Source: an uncultured Prevotella sp.
GTDB taxonomy: Bacteria > Bacteroidota > Bacteroidia > Bacteroidales > Bacteroidaceae
Reading direction: 5' to 3'
Assembly: GCA_934230685.1 (NCBI GenBank)
Contig: CAKQFF010000108.1
Location: 1-6,404 of the forward strand
DNA length: 6,404 nt
This document shows, in pieces, positions 1 to 5,162 of this stretch (positions within the stretch are counted from its first letter, which is position 1; each line of letters opens with the position of its first letter). The notes below the pieces were generated by a model. That model searched no databases. It was not told the DNA's origin and saw only the letters and a program-made list of their open reading frames with translations. A program made the position numbers and the translations under genes.

Positions 1-302
1 TCGTTAACCTCGAGGAAGTCTACGTGAAGAACAGCGTCAGTTACCGGGTGGAACTGGATCTCCTTGAGGATAGCTGTGTGAGACTCACCGTCGATGATGA
101 GGTTGATGACATAGATGTGGGGAGTGTAGATAACCTTGCGGAGCTCAGTCATAGGAACAGCAAATGACTTAGCTACTGGCTTGCCGTCTTCCTGGGCGAT
201 ACCATAGATGTTGCAAGGTACGAGGCCTTCCTTACGCAATGACTTAGAAGCTTTCTTACCAAGGTTCTCACGCTTCTGACCTGTTACGTTAATCTCTTTC
301 AT
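1..302 (-). CDS. rplY: 50S ribosomal protein L25 / general stress protein Ctc, 3' end outside window
   Basis: L25 binds 5S rRNA in the large ribosomal subunit; longer Ctc-type forms carry an extra C-terminal beta domain. Read on the minus strand from ATG at 302-300, the frame is open for 100 complete codons to the window edge. It starts MKEINVTGQKRENLGKKASK, followed by the family's LRKEGLVPCNIYG block (residues 22-34) that corresponds to the usual 'R..G.vPaviYG', and then HPVTDAVLHVDF (residues 85-96), the classic 'HP...d.ilHvDF' signature of L25. The stop and any C-terminal Ctc domain are outside, so the full length cannot be judged. There is no Shine-Dalgarno motif before the start, and the upstream 30 nt are A/T-rich, as is normal in Bacteroidetes. 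It is divergent from nusB and has its own promoter at 426-457. Codon use favours ATC, AAC and AAG, fitting high expression. Confidence 0.93.
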   Translation of the reverse strand, partial: MKEINVTGQKRENLGKKASKSLRKEGLVPCNIYGIAQEDGKPVAKSFAVPMTELRKVIYTPHIYVINLIIDGESHTAILKEIQFHPVTDAVLHVDFLEVN

Positions 303-374
303 AATTGTGTTACTCTAAATTAAGTTGAATAAATAAATGTTTATGCCTTAATTCGCCATCACACGAGAATCATT

Positions 375-390
375 GAATTTTCGCAAATTC
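375..390 (-). promoter_or_regulatory. Small hairpin with GNRA loop in the L25 mRNA leader
   Basis: On the minus strand the leader reads GAATTT-GCGA-AAATTC: a perfect 6-bp stem closed by a GCGA tetraloop, which is of the stable GNRA class. It sits about 73 nt upstream of the L25 start codon and some 30 nt after the predicted transcription start. Many ribosomal protein genes have leader structures that bind the protein product; whether this one does is inference only. The stem has a single G-C pair and does not extend, so it is weak. Confidence 0.3.
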
Positions 391-425
391 TGTATATCTG
401 TATAGATGTGCTCAAAAAAGCGGTG

Positions 426-457
426 CAAAGTTACTTATTTTATGTGGAATGAGCAAA
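426..457 (-). promoter_or_regulatory. Promoter of the L25 gene, Bacteroidetes consensus
   Basis: On the minus strand TTTG (457-454), a 20-nt spacer, then TAACTTTG (433-426) match the Bacteroidetes primary sigma consensus TTTG / about 19-21 / TAnnTTTG at every defined base. Transcription would start near 418-421, giving a leader of about 117 nt before the L25 ATG. Nothing was tested; the call rests on the exact match and on the same spacing in the two other promoters of this window. Confidence 0.72.
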
Positions 458-475
458 AATAACAGTAAAAATGTT

Positions 476-503
476 GATATTTAATGGGTTTTTATTTAAT
501 ATC
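476..503. repeat. AT-rich inverted repeat between the divergent L25 and nusB promoters
   Basis: The arms GATATTTAAT (476-485) and ATTTAATATC (494-503) pair at 9 of 10 positions around an 8-nt spacer, gggttttt. The repeat lies between the two -35-like TTTG boxes (454-457 minus and 514-517 plus), nearly midway, where a dimeric regulator or a DNA-bending protein could affect both promoters. The arms are nearly all A/T, so a chance origin is quite possible. Confidence 0.35.
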
Positions 504-513
504 TCTTTCTTTT

Positions 514-545
514 TTTGGTAGTTCCCTTGTTTTTGTATATTTTTG
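514..545 (+). promoter_or_regulatory. Promoter of the nusB-rsmA operon, Bacteroidetes consensus
   Basis: TTTG (514-517), a 20-nt spacer and TATTTTTG (538-545) match the consensus TTTG / TAnnTTTG fully. Transcription should start near 550-553, leaving a leader of about 52 nt before the nusB ATG. Scanning by eye, I found no other TAnnTTTG on the plus strand between the six downstream genes, so this is the only promoter visible for the operon. Confidence 0.75.
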
Positions 546-604
546 CAGTGCGAAATGCAAAGCGAACAAGAAAATAGAGACATATTATATAATATTATAA
601 AAGG

Positions 605-1696
605 ATGATTAATCGCGAATTGATAAGAATTAAGATAGTTCAGTTAACCTACGCTTACTATCAGAACGGCAACAAACTAATGGACAGTGCTGAAAAGGAA
701 CTGCTCTTTAGCTTGTCGAAGGCATACGACTTGTACAACTACCTACTGGAACTCATCGTAGCAGTGACAAAGGAGGAGCGTCGCCGCGTGGAATTGGCAT
801 CGCAGCGTGCATTGCGCGAGGGCACAGAAATGCCTTCACAGAAATTCGCTTACAACAAATTTGCTGTGCAGCTTGAGGAGAACAAACAGCTCATTGACTT
901 TGCCGAGACTCAGAAGCAGTCGTGGGACGACAGTATGGAGTTTGTGCGCAACCTGTGCAACCAGGTTGAGCAGAGCAAGACCTATGCTGACTATATGGCT
1001 GACAAGGACGACTCGTATGAGGCCGACCGCGAAGTATGGCGCAAGCTGTACCGACAGCTCATACAGGAAAACGAAGATCTTGACGCATTGCTTGAGGAAC
1101 AAAGTCTCTATTGGAATGACGACAAGGAGGTGGTTGACACATTCGTATTGAAGACCATCAAGCGTTTCGACCCAAAGAACAAGGCCAAGCAGGAACTGTT
1201 GCCCGAATACAAGGATCAGGAGGACAAGGATTTTGCACAGAAGCTGTTCCGTGCCACTATCCTCAACGCCGACCAGTATCAGCGCTATATGAGCGAGACT
1301 TCGCGCAACTGGGATTTCTCGCGTCTGGCATACATGGACGTAGTGATTATGCAGATTGCCATTGCCGAGATGCTCACATTCCCAAACATTCCAATCAGTG
1401 TGACTATCAACGAGTATGTGGACCTTGCAAAGCTCTACTCAACTCCTAAGTCGGGTGGCTACATCAACGGCATGCTCGACGCTATAGCACGTTATCTCGT
1501 GTCTACAGGCAAGCTGATGAAGACAATAGAGGACCGTCCGCAACGTCGTCAAGGTGGTGGACGCTATTCTACTCCGCGCCTTAACCGTGCACAGCAGGCT
1601 ATAGAGGAAGGCGAAGTGTTGCGCTTGCGCTATGCAGCCCAGGCTGAAGAGCAGGCAAGACAGGCGATGGAAGATACAGAAACAGAAAATCAATAA
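605..1696 (+). CDS. nusB: Transcription antitermination factor NusB, long Bacteroidetes form
   Basis: NusB, with NusE (S10), binds the boxA RNA of rRNA operons and helps RNA polymerase read through terminators. The all-helical NusB core is in the C-terminal half, about residues 208-300: 'DFAQKLFRATIL', then 'MDVVIMQIAIAEML', 'NIPISVTINEYVDLAKLYS' and 'SGGYINGMLDAIARYL', which match the family pattern 'iP..v.inE.velak.y...s..fiNgvLd.i'. The first 200 residues are an extra helical, charged region, opening with MINRELIRIKIVQLTYAYYQ, which is characteristic of Bacteroidetes NusB and absent from the roughly 140-residue E. coli protein. The last 50 residues (about 311-363) are a low-complexity tail rich in R, Q, E and A. 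The start is the first ATG of the frame and fits the conserved N-terminus. AAGG touches the ATG directly and is too close to act as a Shine-Dalgarno. The gene is first in the operon; yajC follows after 20 nt. Confidence 0.94.
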   Translation: MINRELIRIKIVQLTYAYYQNGNKLMDSAEKELLFSLSKAYDLYNYLLELIVAVTKEERRRVELASQRALREGTEMPSQKFAYNKFAVQLEENKQLIDFAETQKQSWDDSMEFVRNLCNQVEQSKTYADYMADKDDSYEADREVWRKLYRQLIQENEDLDALLEEQSLYWNDDKEVVDTFVLKTIKRFDPKNKAKQELLPEYKDQEDKDFAQKLFRATILNADQYQRYMSETSRNWDFSRLAYMDVVIMQIAIAEMLTFPNIPISVTINEYVDLAKLYSTPKSGGYINGMLDAIARYLVSTGKLMKTIEDRPQRRQGGGRYSTPRLNRAQQAIEEGEVLRLRYAAQAEEQARQAMEDTETENQ

Positions 1697-1700
1697 TCAA

Positions 1701-1716
1701 AATAATTAATAACTAA
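1701..1716 (+). repeat. 16-nt A/T motif before yajC, copy 1
   Basis: The sequence aataattaataactaa directly precedes the yajC ATG and recurs identically at 3655-3670 before the DUF5606-like gene. It may act as an unstructured A/U-rich translation start region, as is common in Bacteroidetes, which rely little on Shine-Dalgarno pairing. Low complexity makes the identity less striking than its length suggests. Confidence 0.35.
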
Positions 1717-2031
1717 ATGAACGTAATGTTACTTGCTGCCCAGGCAGCACAGGGTGGTGGATATGGCATGTTGATAATGATGGTGGCAATCTTTGCCATC
1801 ATGTACTTCTTCATGATTCGTCCACAGCAGAAACAACAGAAGAAAATCCGTGAGTTCCAGAACGCACTGAAAGAGGGCGACAAGGTTGTTCTCGGCGGTG
1901 GCATACACGCTACTGTACGCCGTGTAGATCTTGCTGCAGGTGTTGTGGAAGTGGAGATTGCACGTGGTGTTGTGGTTTCTGTAGACAAGAGCGGTGTGTT
2001 CGCCGACTCAGCCTCACAGCCTCAGAAGTAA
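1717..2031 (+). CDS. yajC: Preprotein translocase subunit YajC
   Basis: YajC is a small inner-membrane protein that associates with SecDF and SecYEG; its exact role in Sec export is unsettled. The product has 104 residues, the usual size. A short N-terminal part, MNVMLLAAQAAQGGGYG, is followed by one membrane span (about residues 18-34, LIMMVAIFAIMYFFMI). Then comes the family's hallmark R-P-Q-Q-K at 35-39 with more basic residues, which should stay in the cytoplasm. Next is the soluble domain with 'LKEGDKVVLGGGIHATV' (51-67), matching the family's 'l..GD.Vvt.gGi.G.V' block. ATG codons at 1717 and 1726 are both possible; the first is adopted because it directly follows the A/T-rich start region. 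The gene lies 20 nt after nusB and 27 nt before the YbbR gene, so it is cotranscribed. Confidence 0.94.
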   Translation: MNVMLLAAQAAQGGGYGMLIMMVAIFAIMYFFMIRPQQKQQKKIREFQNALKEGDKVVLGGGIHATVRRVDLAAGVVEVEIARGVVVSVDKSGVFADSASQPQK

Positions 2032-2058
2032 GGCTTAGGCATTATATAAGTCGTTTGG

Positions 2059-3042
2059 ATGGAAAATCGCTTGACGAAAATATACAGAGTTGTCAGGAAC
2101 TTCTTGTTCAGTTCAGTGAACAAGGAGTTTCTGATTTTTTTGTTCTTTCTCTTCTTGAGCGGCACCTTCTGGTTGGTGATGACGCTCAACGAGACGTTTG
2201 AACAGGAAATATCTGTGCCCGTGCGTCTTGTCAATGTGCCAAAGAATGTGGTGATGACAAGCGATATAGAGGATACGGTGCGCGTGACAGTGCGCGACAA
2301 GGGTTTTGCTCTTGCCACTTATATATATGGCGACCGCATAGTTCCCGTGAATATCAATTATTCCACTTATGCCAACCGTCAGACAGGCTACGGCATTGTG
2401 CCAACGGCAGACTTGCTAAAGATGGCAAGTCAGAAGTTTACGGGAGCCTCGAAGGTGCTGCAAGTGAAACCCGACCATCTTGACTTCTATTTCAACTACG
2501 GTGTGTCGAAGCAGTTGCCCGTGCGCATGTCGGGAAATGTAGTTCCGGGACGCTCGTATTATTTGGCTCGCACAAAGTTCTGGCCTGACGTGGTGACGGT
2601 GTATGCCTCAAAACGCATACTTGACTCGTTGCGATATGTGAAAACAGTGCCTATCAATATAGTGAACTTCGGTGACACAGTGATACGCACAGTGGCATTG
2701 GAGAGGATAAAGGGAGTGAAGGTAGTGCCTAAGGAGGTGCGTATAGGTCTTTATCCCGATATCCTCACCGAGGAAAGCATTGACGTGACAGTGAAAGCCA
2801 TAAACATGCCCGAAGGAAAGATGCTGCGCACGTTCCCGTCGCGTGTTAAGGTGAACTTCACTGTGGGAGCAAGCATGTTCAGAAATGTAAGTGCCGAACA
2901 GTTCACTGTAGTGGTAGACTACAACGAGATAATGCAGCATCCTTCGGACAAGTGCAACCTTTATCTAAAGTCGAGTCCGCATGGAGTGCGCAACGCTCGC
3001 TTGCAAATCAGCCAAGTGGATTATCTGATAGAACAACAGTAA
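2059..3042 (+). CDS. YbbR-like domain protein, membrane-anchored (CdaR-related)
   Basis: YbbR domains are small beta-strand repeats. In Firmicutes the YbbR protein CdaR binds and modulates the diadenylate cyclase CdaA; the Bacteroidetes proteins are less studied. The 327-residue product has a basic start (MENRLTKIYRVVRNF), one strong membrane span at about 24-42 (FLIFLFFLFLSGTFWLVMTL), and a long extracytoplasmic part rich in valine-alternating beta strands. Repeats can be traced: 'EISVPVRLVNVPKNVVMTSDIEDTVRVTVRD' region (50-80), 'KQLPVRMSGNVVPGRSYYL' (151-169) with 'WPDVVTVYASKRILDSL' (175-191), and 'ESIDVTVKAINMPEGKMLRTFPSRVKVNFTV' region (239-269). These alternating 'vpV.l.....p' and 'p..V.v.g....l' halves are typical of YbbR. 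No cyclase gene is next to it here. It sits between yajC and coaE, an order known from other Bacteroidales. The family is fairly sure; the function is inferred. Confidence 0.85.
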   Translation: MENRLTKIYRVVRNFLFSSVNKEFLIFLFFLFLSGTFWLVMTLNETFEQEISVPVRLVNVPKNVVMTSDIEDTVRVTVRDKGFALATYIYGDRIVPVNINYSTYANRQTGYGIVPTADLLKMASQKFTGASKVLQVKPDHLDFYFNYGVSKQLPVRMSGNVVPGRSYYLARTKFWPDVVTVYASKRILDSLRYVKTVPINIVNFGDTVIRTVALERIKGVKVVPKEVRIGLYPDILTEESIDVTVKAINMPEGKMLRTFPSRVKVNFTVGASMFRNVSAEQFTVVVDYNEIMQHPSDKCNLYLKSSPHGVRNARLQISQVDYLIEQQ

Positions 3043-3060
3043 AAACGCTATATATATAAT

Positions 3061-3070
3061 AAGGTGGAGG
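3061..3070 (+). promoter_or_regulatory. Strong Shine-Dalgarno motif before coaE
   Basis: AAGGTGGAGG ends 7 nt before the coaE ATG at 3078, an ideal distance, and contains GGAGG. It is the only well-formed Shine-Dalgarno site at a gene start in this window; the others are A/T-rich. It supports the chosen coaE start. Confidence 0.6.
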
Positions 3071-3077
3071 AAACCGA

Positions 3078-3641
3078 ATGAAGATAGCAATAACAGGAGG
3101 CATAGGTTCGGGCAAGAGTTATGTGTGCAGACTGCTTGCTGAGCGCGGCATAGAGGTTTATGACTGCGATGCGGCAGCCAAGCGACTTATGCGCACATCG
3201 GCAGAGCTGCAACAAGAGCTTTGCCAGCTTGTGGGCAAAGAGGTGTTCTCGGCAGACGGACAGTTGCAGAAATGTGTGCTTGCCGAATATCTTCTTGCAA
3301 GCGAGGACAACAAACTATCGTTAAACGACGTGGTGCATCCTGCTGTGGCCCGCGACTACTTGGCTTCGGGAAAGGAATGGCTTGAGAGTGCAATACTCTT
3401 TGAGAGCGGATTCTACAGGAGAGTAGACTTCGACAAAGTGGTGTGTGTGGTGGCTCCGCGTGATGTGCGAATACAACGCATCATGAGTCGCGACAATATC
3501 ACAGCCGACAAGGCAGCCGAATGGATAGACGTGCAGATGCCACAGGAGGAAATAGAGAGACGCAGCGACTTCGTGATAATAAACGATGGCAAGAGCGACC
3601 TAAGCCAACAGATAGACCAAGTGTTGGCACAATGCAAATAA
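3078..3641 (+). CDS. coaE: Dephospho-CoA kinase
   Basis: CoaE phosphorylates the 3'-hydroxyl of the dephospho-CoA ribose with ATP, the last step of coenzyme A synthesis, in the cytoplasm. The P-loop G-G-I-G-S-G-K-S is at residues 7-14. It is followed by 'YDCDAAAKRLM' (28-38), the conserved 'i.aD..ar.l' segment with the key aspartates D29/D31, and by VVHPAV (85-90), the family's 'i.HP.v' motif in the substrate-binding part. AILFESG (105-111) matches the 'pLLfE.g' strand. The lid region has 'RIQRIMSRDN' (131-140) with conserved arginines, and the C-terminal 'Q......R.D.vi.NdG' pattern is at about 153-171. At 187 residues it is slightly shorter than the usual 195-205 but lacks no visible motif. 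It lies 35 nt after the YbbR gene and 49 nt before the next gene. Isoleucine is mostly ATA here, unlike in the gene that follows. Confidence 0.95.
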   Translation: MKIAITGGIGSGKSYVCRLLAERGIEVYDCDAAAKRLMRTSAELQQELCQLVGKEVFSADGQLQKCVLAEYLLASEDNKLSLNDVVHPAVARDYLASGKEWLESAILFESGFYRRVDFDKVVCVVAPRDVRIQRIMSRDNITADKAAEWIDVQMPQEEIERRSDFVIINDGKSDLSQQIDQVLAQCK

Positions 3642-3654
3642 GAGTAAGACAAAT

Positions 3655-3670
3655 AATAATTAATAACTAA
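3655..3670 (+). repeat. 16-nt A/T motif before the DUF5606-like gene, copy 2
   Basis: It is identical to 1701-1716. Here the motif ends 20 nt before the ATG and is followed by a further A-rich run (aataaaaaataaagaaaa), which may favour efficient ribosome loading without Shine-Dalgarno pairing. Confidence 0.35.
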
Positions 3671-3690
3671 TAAATAAAAAATAAAGAAAA

Positions 3691-4137
3691 ATGGAAACAA
3701 TTCTTTCAATAGCAGGAAAACCGGGACTCTACAAACTCGTGTCTCGTGGTAAGATGAACCTCATCGTAGAAGCAATCGACGCAACACACCGCCGTCTGCC
3801 AGCTTTCGCTTCAGACCGTGTGACATCACTTGCTGACATCGCAATGTATACTGACGCAGAGGACATCCCATTGTGGCAGGTATTGAAGAGCCTTGGCGAG
3901 AAGGAGCAGTCGAAGGAATGCTCACTCAACTACAAGAAGTGCTCAGCCGACGAGCTCCACGCATTCTTTGCAGAAGTGCTTCCTGCTTACGACCGCGACC
4001 GTGTTCATGACTCTGACATCAAGAAGCTTATCCAGTGGTACAACATCCTCGTAAACAATGGCATCACTGATTTCGAGGCTACACTGGCTCCTACAATGGG
4101 TGACAATGTAGACGACCGCCAGGAGGCAGCAGAGTAA
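3691..4137 (+). CDS. DUF5606-like conserved protein, function unknown
   Basis: This small, probably cytoplasmic protein of 148 residues resembles the Bacteroidetes-restricted DUF5606 family, assigned from its typical opening METILSIAGKPGLYKLVSRG ('ILaIsGKPGLykLvs'). Residues 1-50 look like a short beta-barrel-type domain ('NLIVEAIDATHRRLPAF'). The rest is helical: 'SLADIAMYTDAEDIPLWQVLKSL' region (46-68), 'SADELHAFFAEVLPAYDRDRVHDSDIKKLIQWYNIL' region (85-120), and an acidic tail. There is no signal peptide, membrane span or recognisable catalytic motif. Codon choice differs sharply from coaE just upstream: ATC, AAC, TAC, AAG and CTC dominate, as in highly expressed genes of this group. The A-rich start region also suggests strong translation. 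It lies between coaE and rsmA, 26 nt before the latter, with no promoter of its own visible. No function can be given. Confidence 0.82.
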   Translation: METILSIAGKPGLYKLVSRGKMNLIVEAIDATHRRLPAFASDRVTSLADIAMYTDAEDIPLWQVLKSLGEKEQSKECSLNYKKCSADELHAFFAEVLPAYDRDRVHDSDIKKLIQWYNILVNNGITDFEATLAPTMGDNVDDRQEAAE

Positions 4138-4163
4138 ATTCTCAAAACAATAAAATACAACGA

Positions 4164-4967
4164 ATGATAAAATCCGTAAGACCAAAGAAAAATCTCGGAC
4201 AACACTTCCTTACCGATCTCGGTATTGCCAAAGCTATAGCCGATACTGTAGACGCATGTCCTGACATACCCGTGCTGGAGATAGGACCAGGCATGGGTGT
4301 TATGACACAGTTCCTCGTGACAAAGCCACGACCAGTGAAGGCTGTGGAGATAGACAAGGAGTCGGTGGCTTATCTAAACGAGAAGTTCCCGACACTGCGT
4401 GAGAATATCATAGGCGAGGACTTCCTGCGTATGGACCTCAACAACATATTCGAGGGTAAGCAGTTTGTGCTTACTGGCAACTATCCTTACGACATATCTT
4501 CGCAGATATTCTTCAAGATGCTCGACTATAAGGAACTCATTCCTTGCTGCACAGGTATGATTCAGCGTGAGGTGGCTCTTCGCATAGCGTCGGCTCCGGG
4601 CAATAAGGCTTACGGCATTCTGTCGGTGCTCATTCAGGCATGGTATGATGTGGAGTATCTCTTTACTGTAGACGAGACAGTGTTTAATCCGCCTCCAAAG
4701 GTGAAGAGTGCCGTGATACGCATGACACGCAATGAGGTGATGGATCTTGGATGCGACGAGCGATTGTTCAAGCGCGTTGTAAAGACCGTGTTCAATCAGC
4801 GTCGCAAGATGTTGAGAGTGTCGTTAAGACAGATATTCGGCTCATCAGCCTCGGCTGAGTTCTATGCCCAGGACATCATGACCAAGCGTCCAGAGCAACT
4901 CTCTGTACAGCAGTTTGTGGAACTCACAAACATGGTAGACGCAGAGATGAAGTGTTGTGAATTGTAA
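4164..4967 (+). CDS. rsmA: 16S rRNA (adenine-N6,N6)-dimethyltransferase RsmA (KsgA)
   Basis: RsmA dimethylates two adjacent adenines (A1518 and A1519 in E. coli numbering) in the 3' terminal hairpin of 16S rRNA, using S-adenosylmethionine, late in small-subunit assembly. All the family motifs are present: KKNLGQHFL (8-16) at the N-terminus; the SAM-binding LEIGPGMGVMT (38-48); the acidic VEID (61-64); GEDFL (84-88); the catalytic GNYPYDISS (105-113), whose N-Y-P-Y is the N6-adenine methylase motif; QREVA (134-138); 'VFNPPPKVKSAV' (173-184); and 'FNQRRKMLR' (210-218) in the helical C-terminal domain. The length, 267 residues, is normal. The ATG chosen is the first in frame and gives the expected short lead before KKNLGQHFL. 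It is the last gene of the operon: the stop is followed 23 nt later by a strong terminator. Confidence 0.96.
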   Translation: MIKSVRPKKNLGQHFLTDLGIAKAIADTVDACPDIPVLEIGPGMGVMTQFLVTKPRPVKAVEIDKESVAYLNEKFPTLRENIIGEDFLRMDLNNIFEGKQFVLTGNYPYDISSQIFFKMLDYKELIPCCTGMIQREVALRIASAPGNKAYGILSVLIQAWYDVEYLFTVDETVFNPPPKVKSAVIRMTRNEVMDLGCDERLFKRVVKTVFNQRRKMLRVSLRQIFGSSASAEFYAQDIMTKRPEQLSVQQFVELTNMVDAEMKCCEL

Positions 4968-4990
4968 TCAATACACATTGTGAAGAAAAT

Positions 4991-5028
4991 AAAAATCCCC
5001 GCCACTTGCACAAGTGACGGGGATTTTT
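4991..5028 (+). terminator. Intrinsic terminator after rsmA, symmetrical
   Basis: An upstream arm, AAAAATCCCCG (4991-5001), pairs with CGGGGATTTTT (5018-5028). Inside, after a single C/A mismatch, CACTTG pairs with CAAGTG around a tiny loop. The GC-rich centre followed by five T's is a classic rho-independent terminator. The matching A-tract on the left means that it could also act on transcripts from the right. Confidence 0.93.
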
Positions 5029-5105
5029 CTAACTACTACAATCAATTAATTATGACAAATATGACAAAACGCATATTACTCACGTGCAAACTTTAACTAC
5101 AAATG

Positions 5106-5137
5106 CTTGCTGATACGAGAAATAATGATTAGATTTG
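5106..5137 (+). promoter_or_regulatory. Promoter of the AAA-ATPase-like gene
   Basis: CTTG (5106-5109, 3 of 4 bases of TTTG), a 20-nt spacer and a perfect TAGATTTG (5130-5137) fit the Bacteroidetes consensus. Transcription would start near 5142-5145, only about 20 nt before the ATG at 5163. The upstream frame is closed by a TAG at 5130-5132, so the ATG is the first possible start, in agreement with this promoter. Confidence 0.6.
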
Positions 5138-5162
5138 CAATATAAACAAAAGCAATAAAACT

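Noticed and set aside
601..604. AAGG as a Shine-Dalgarno site for nusB
   Set aside because: It abuts the start codon with no spacing, so it cannot pair with 16S rRNA while the ATG is in the P site.
807..1151. 114-codon plus-strand frame inside nusB
   Set aside because: It is an out-of-frame reading rich in Arg, Thr and Ser, nested in a gene with clear family motifs.
2041..2057. Possible internal promoter before the YbbR gene (tatataag...tttg)
   Set aside because: TTTG at 2054-2057 is not preceded by TA at the needed position and it directly abuts the ATG, leaving no room for a transcript start.
2022..2318. 98-codon open frame on the minus strand over the yajC-ybbR junction
   Set aside because: It is antisense to two well-supported genes, low in complexity, and matches no family; a shadow frame.
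2608..2940. 110-codon minus-strand open frame inside the YbbR gene, rich in His and Tyr
   Set aside because: Its unusual composition is the expected reverse reading of valine- and threonine-rich coding sequence; no promoter or start signal.
5052..5096. Tiny ORF of 14 codons (MTNMTKRILLTCKL) between the terminator and the ATPase promoter, with a tandem atgacaaa repeat
   Set aside because: It lies upstream of the predicted promoter and has no recognisable start signal or family; most likely chance or a remnant.
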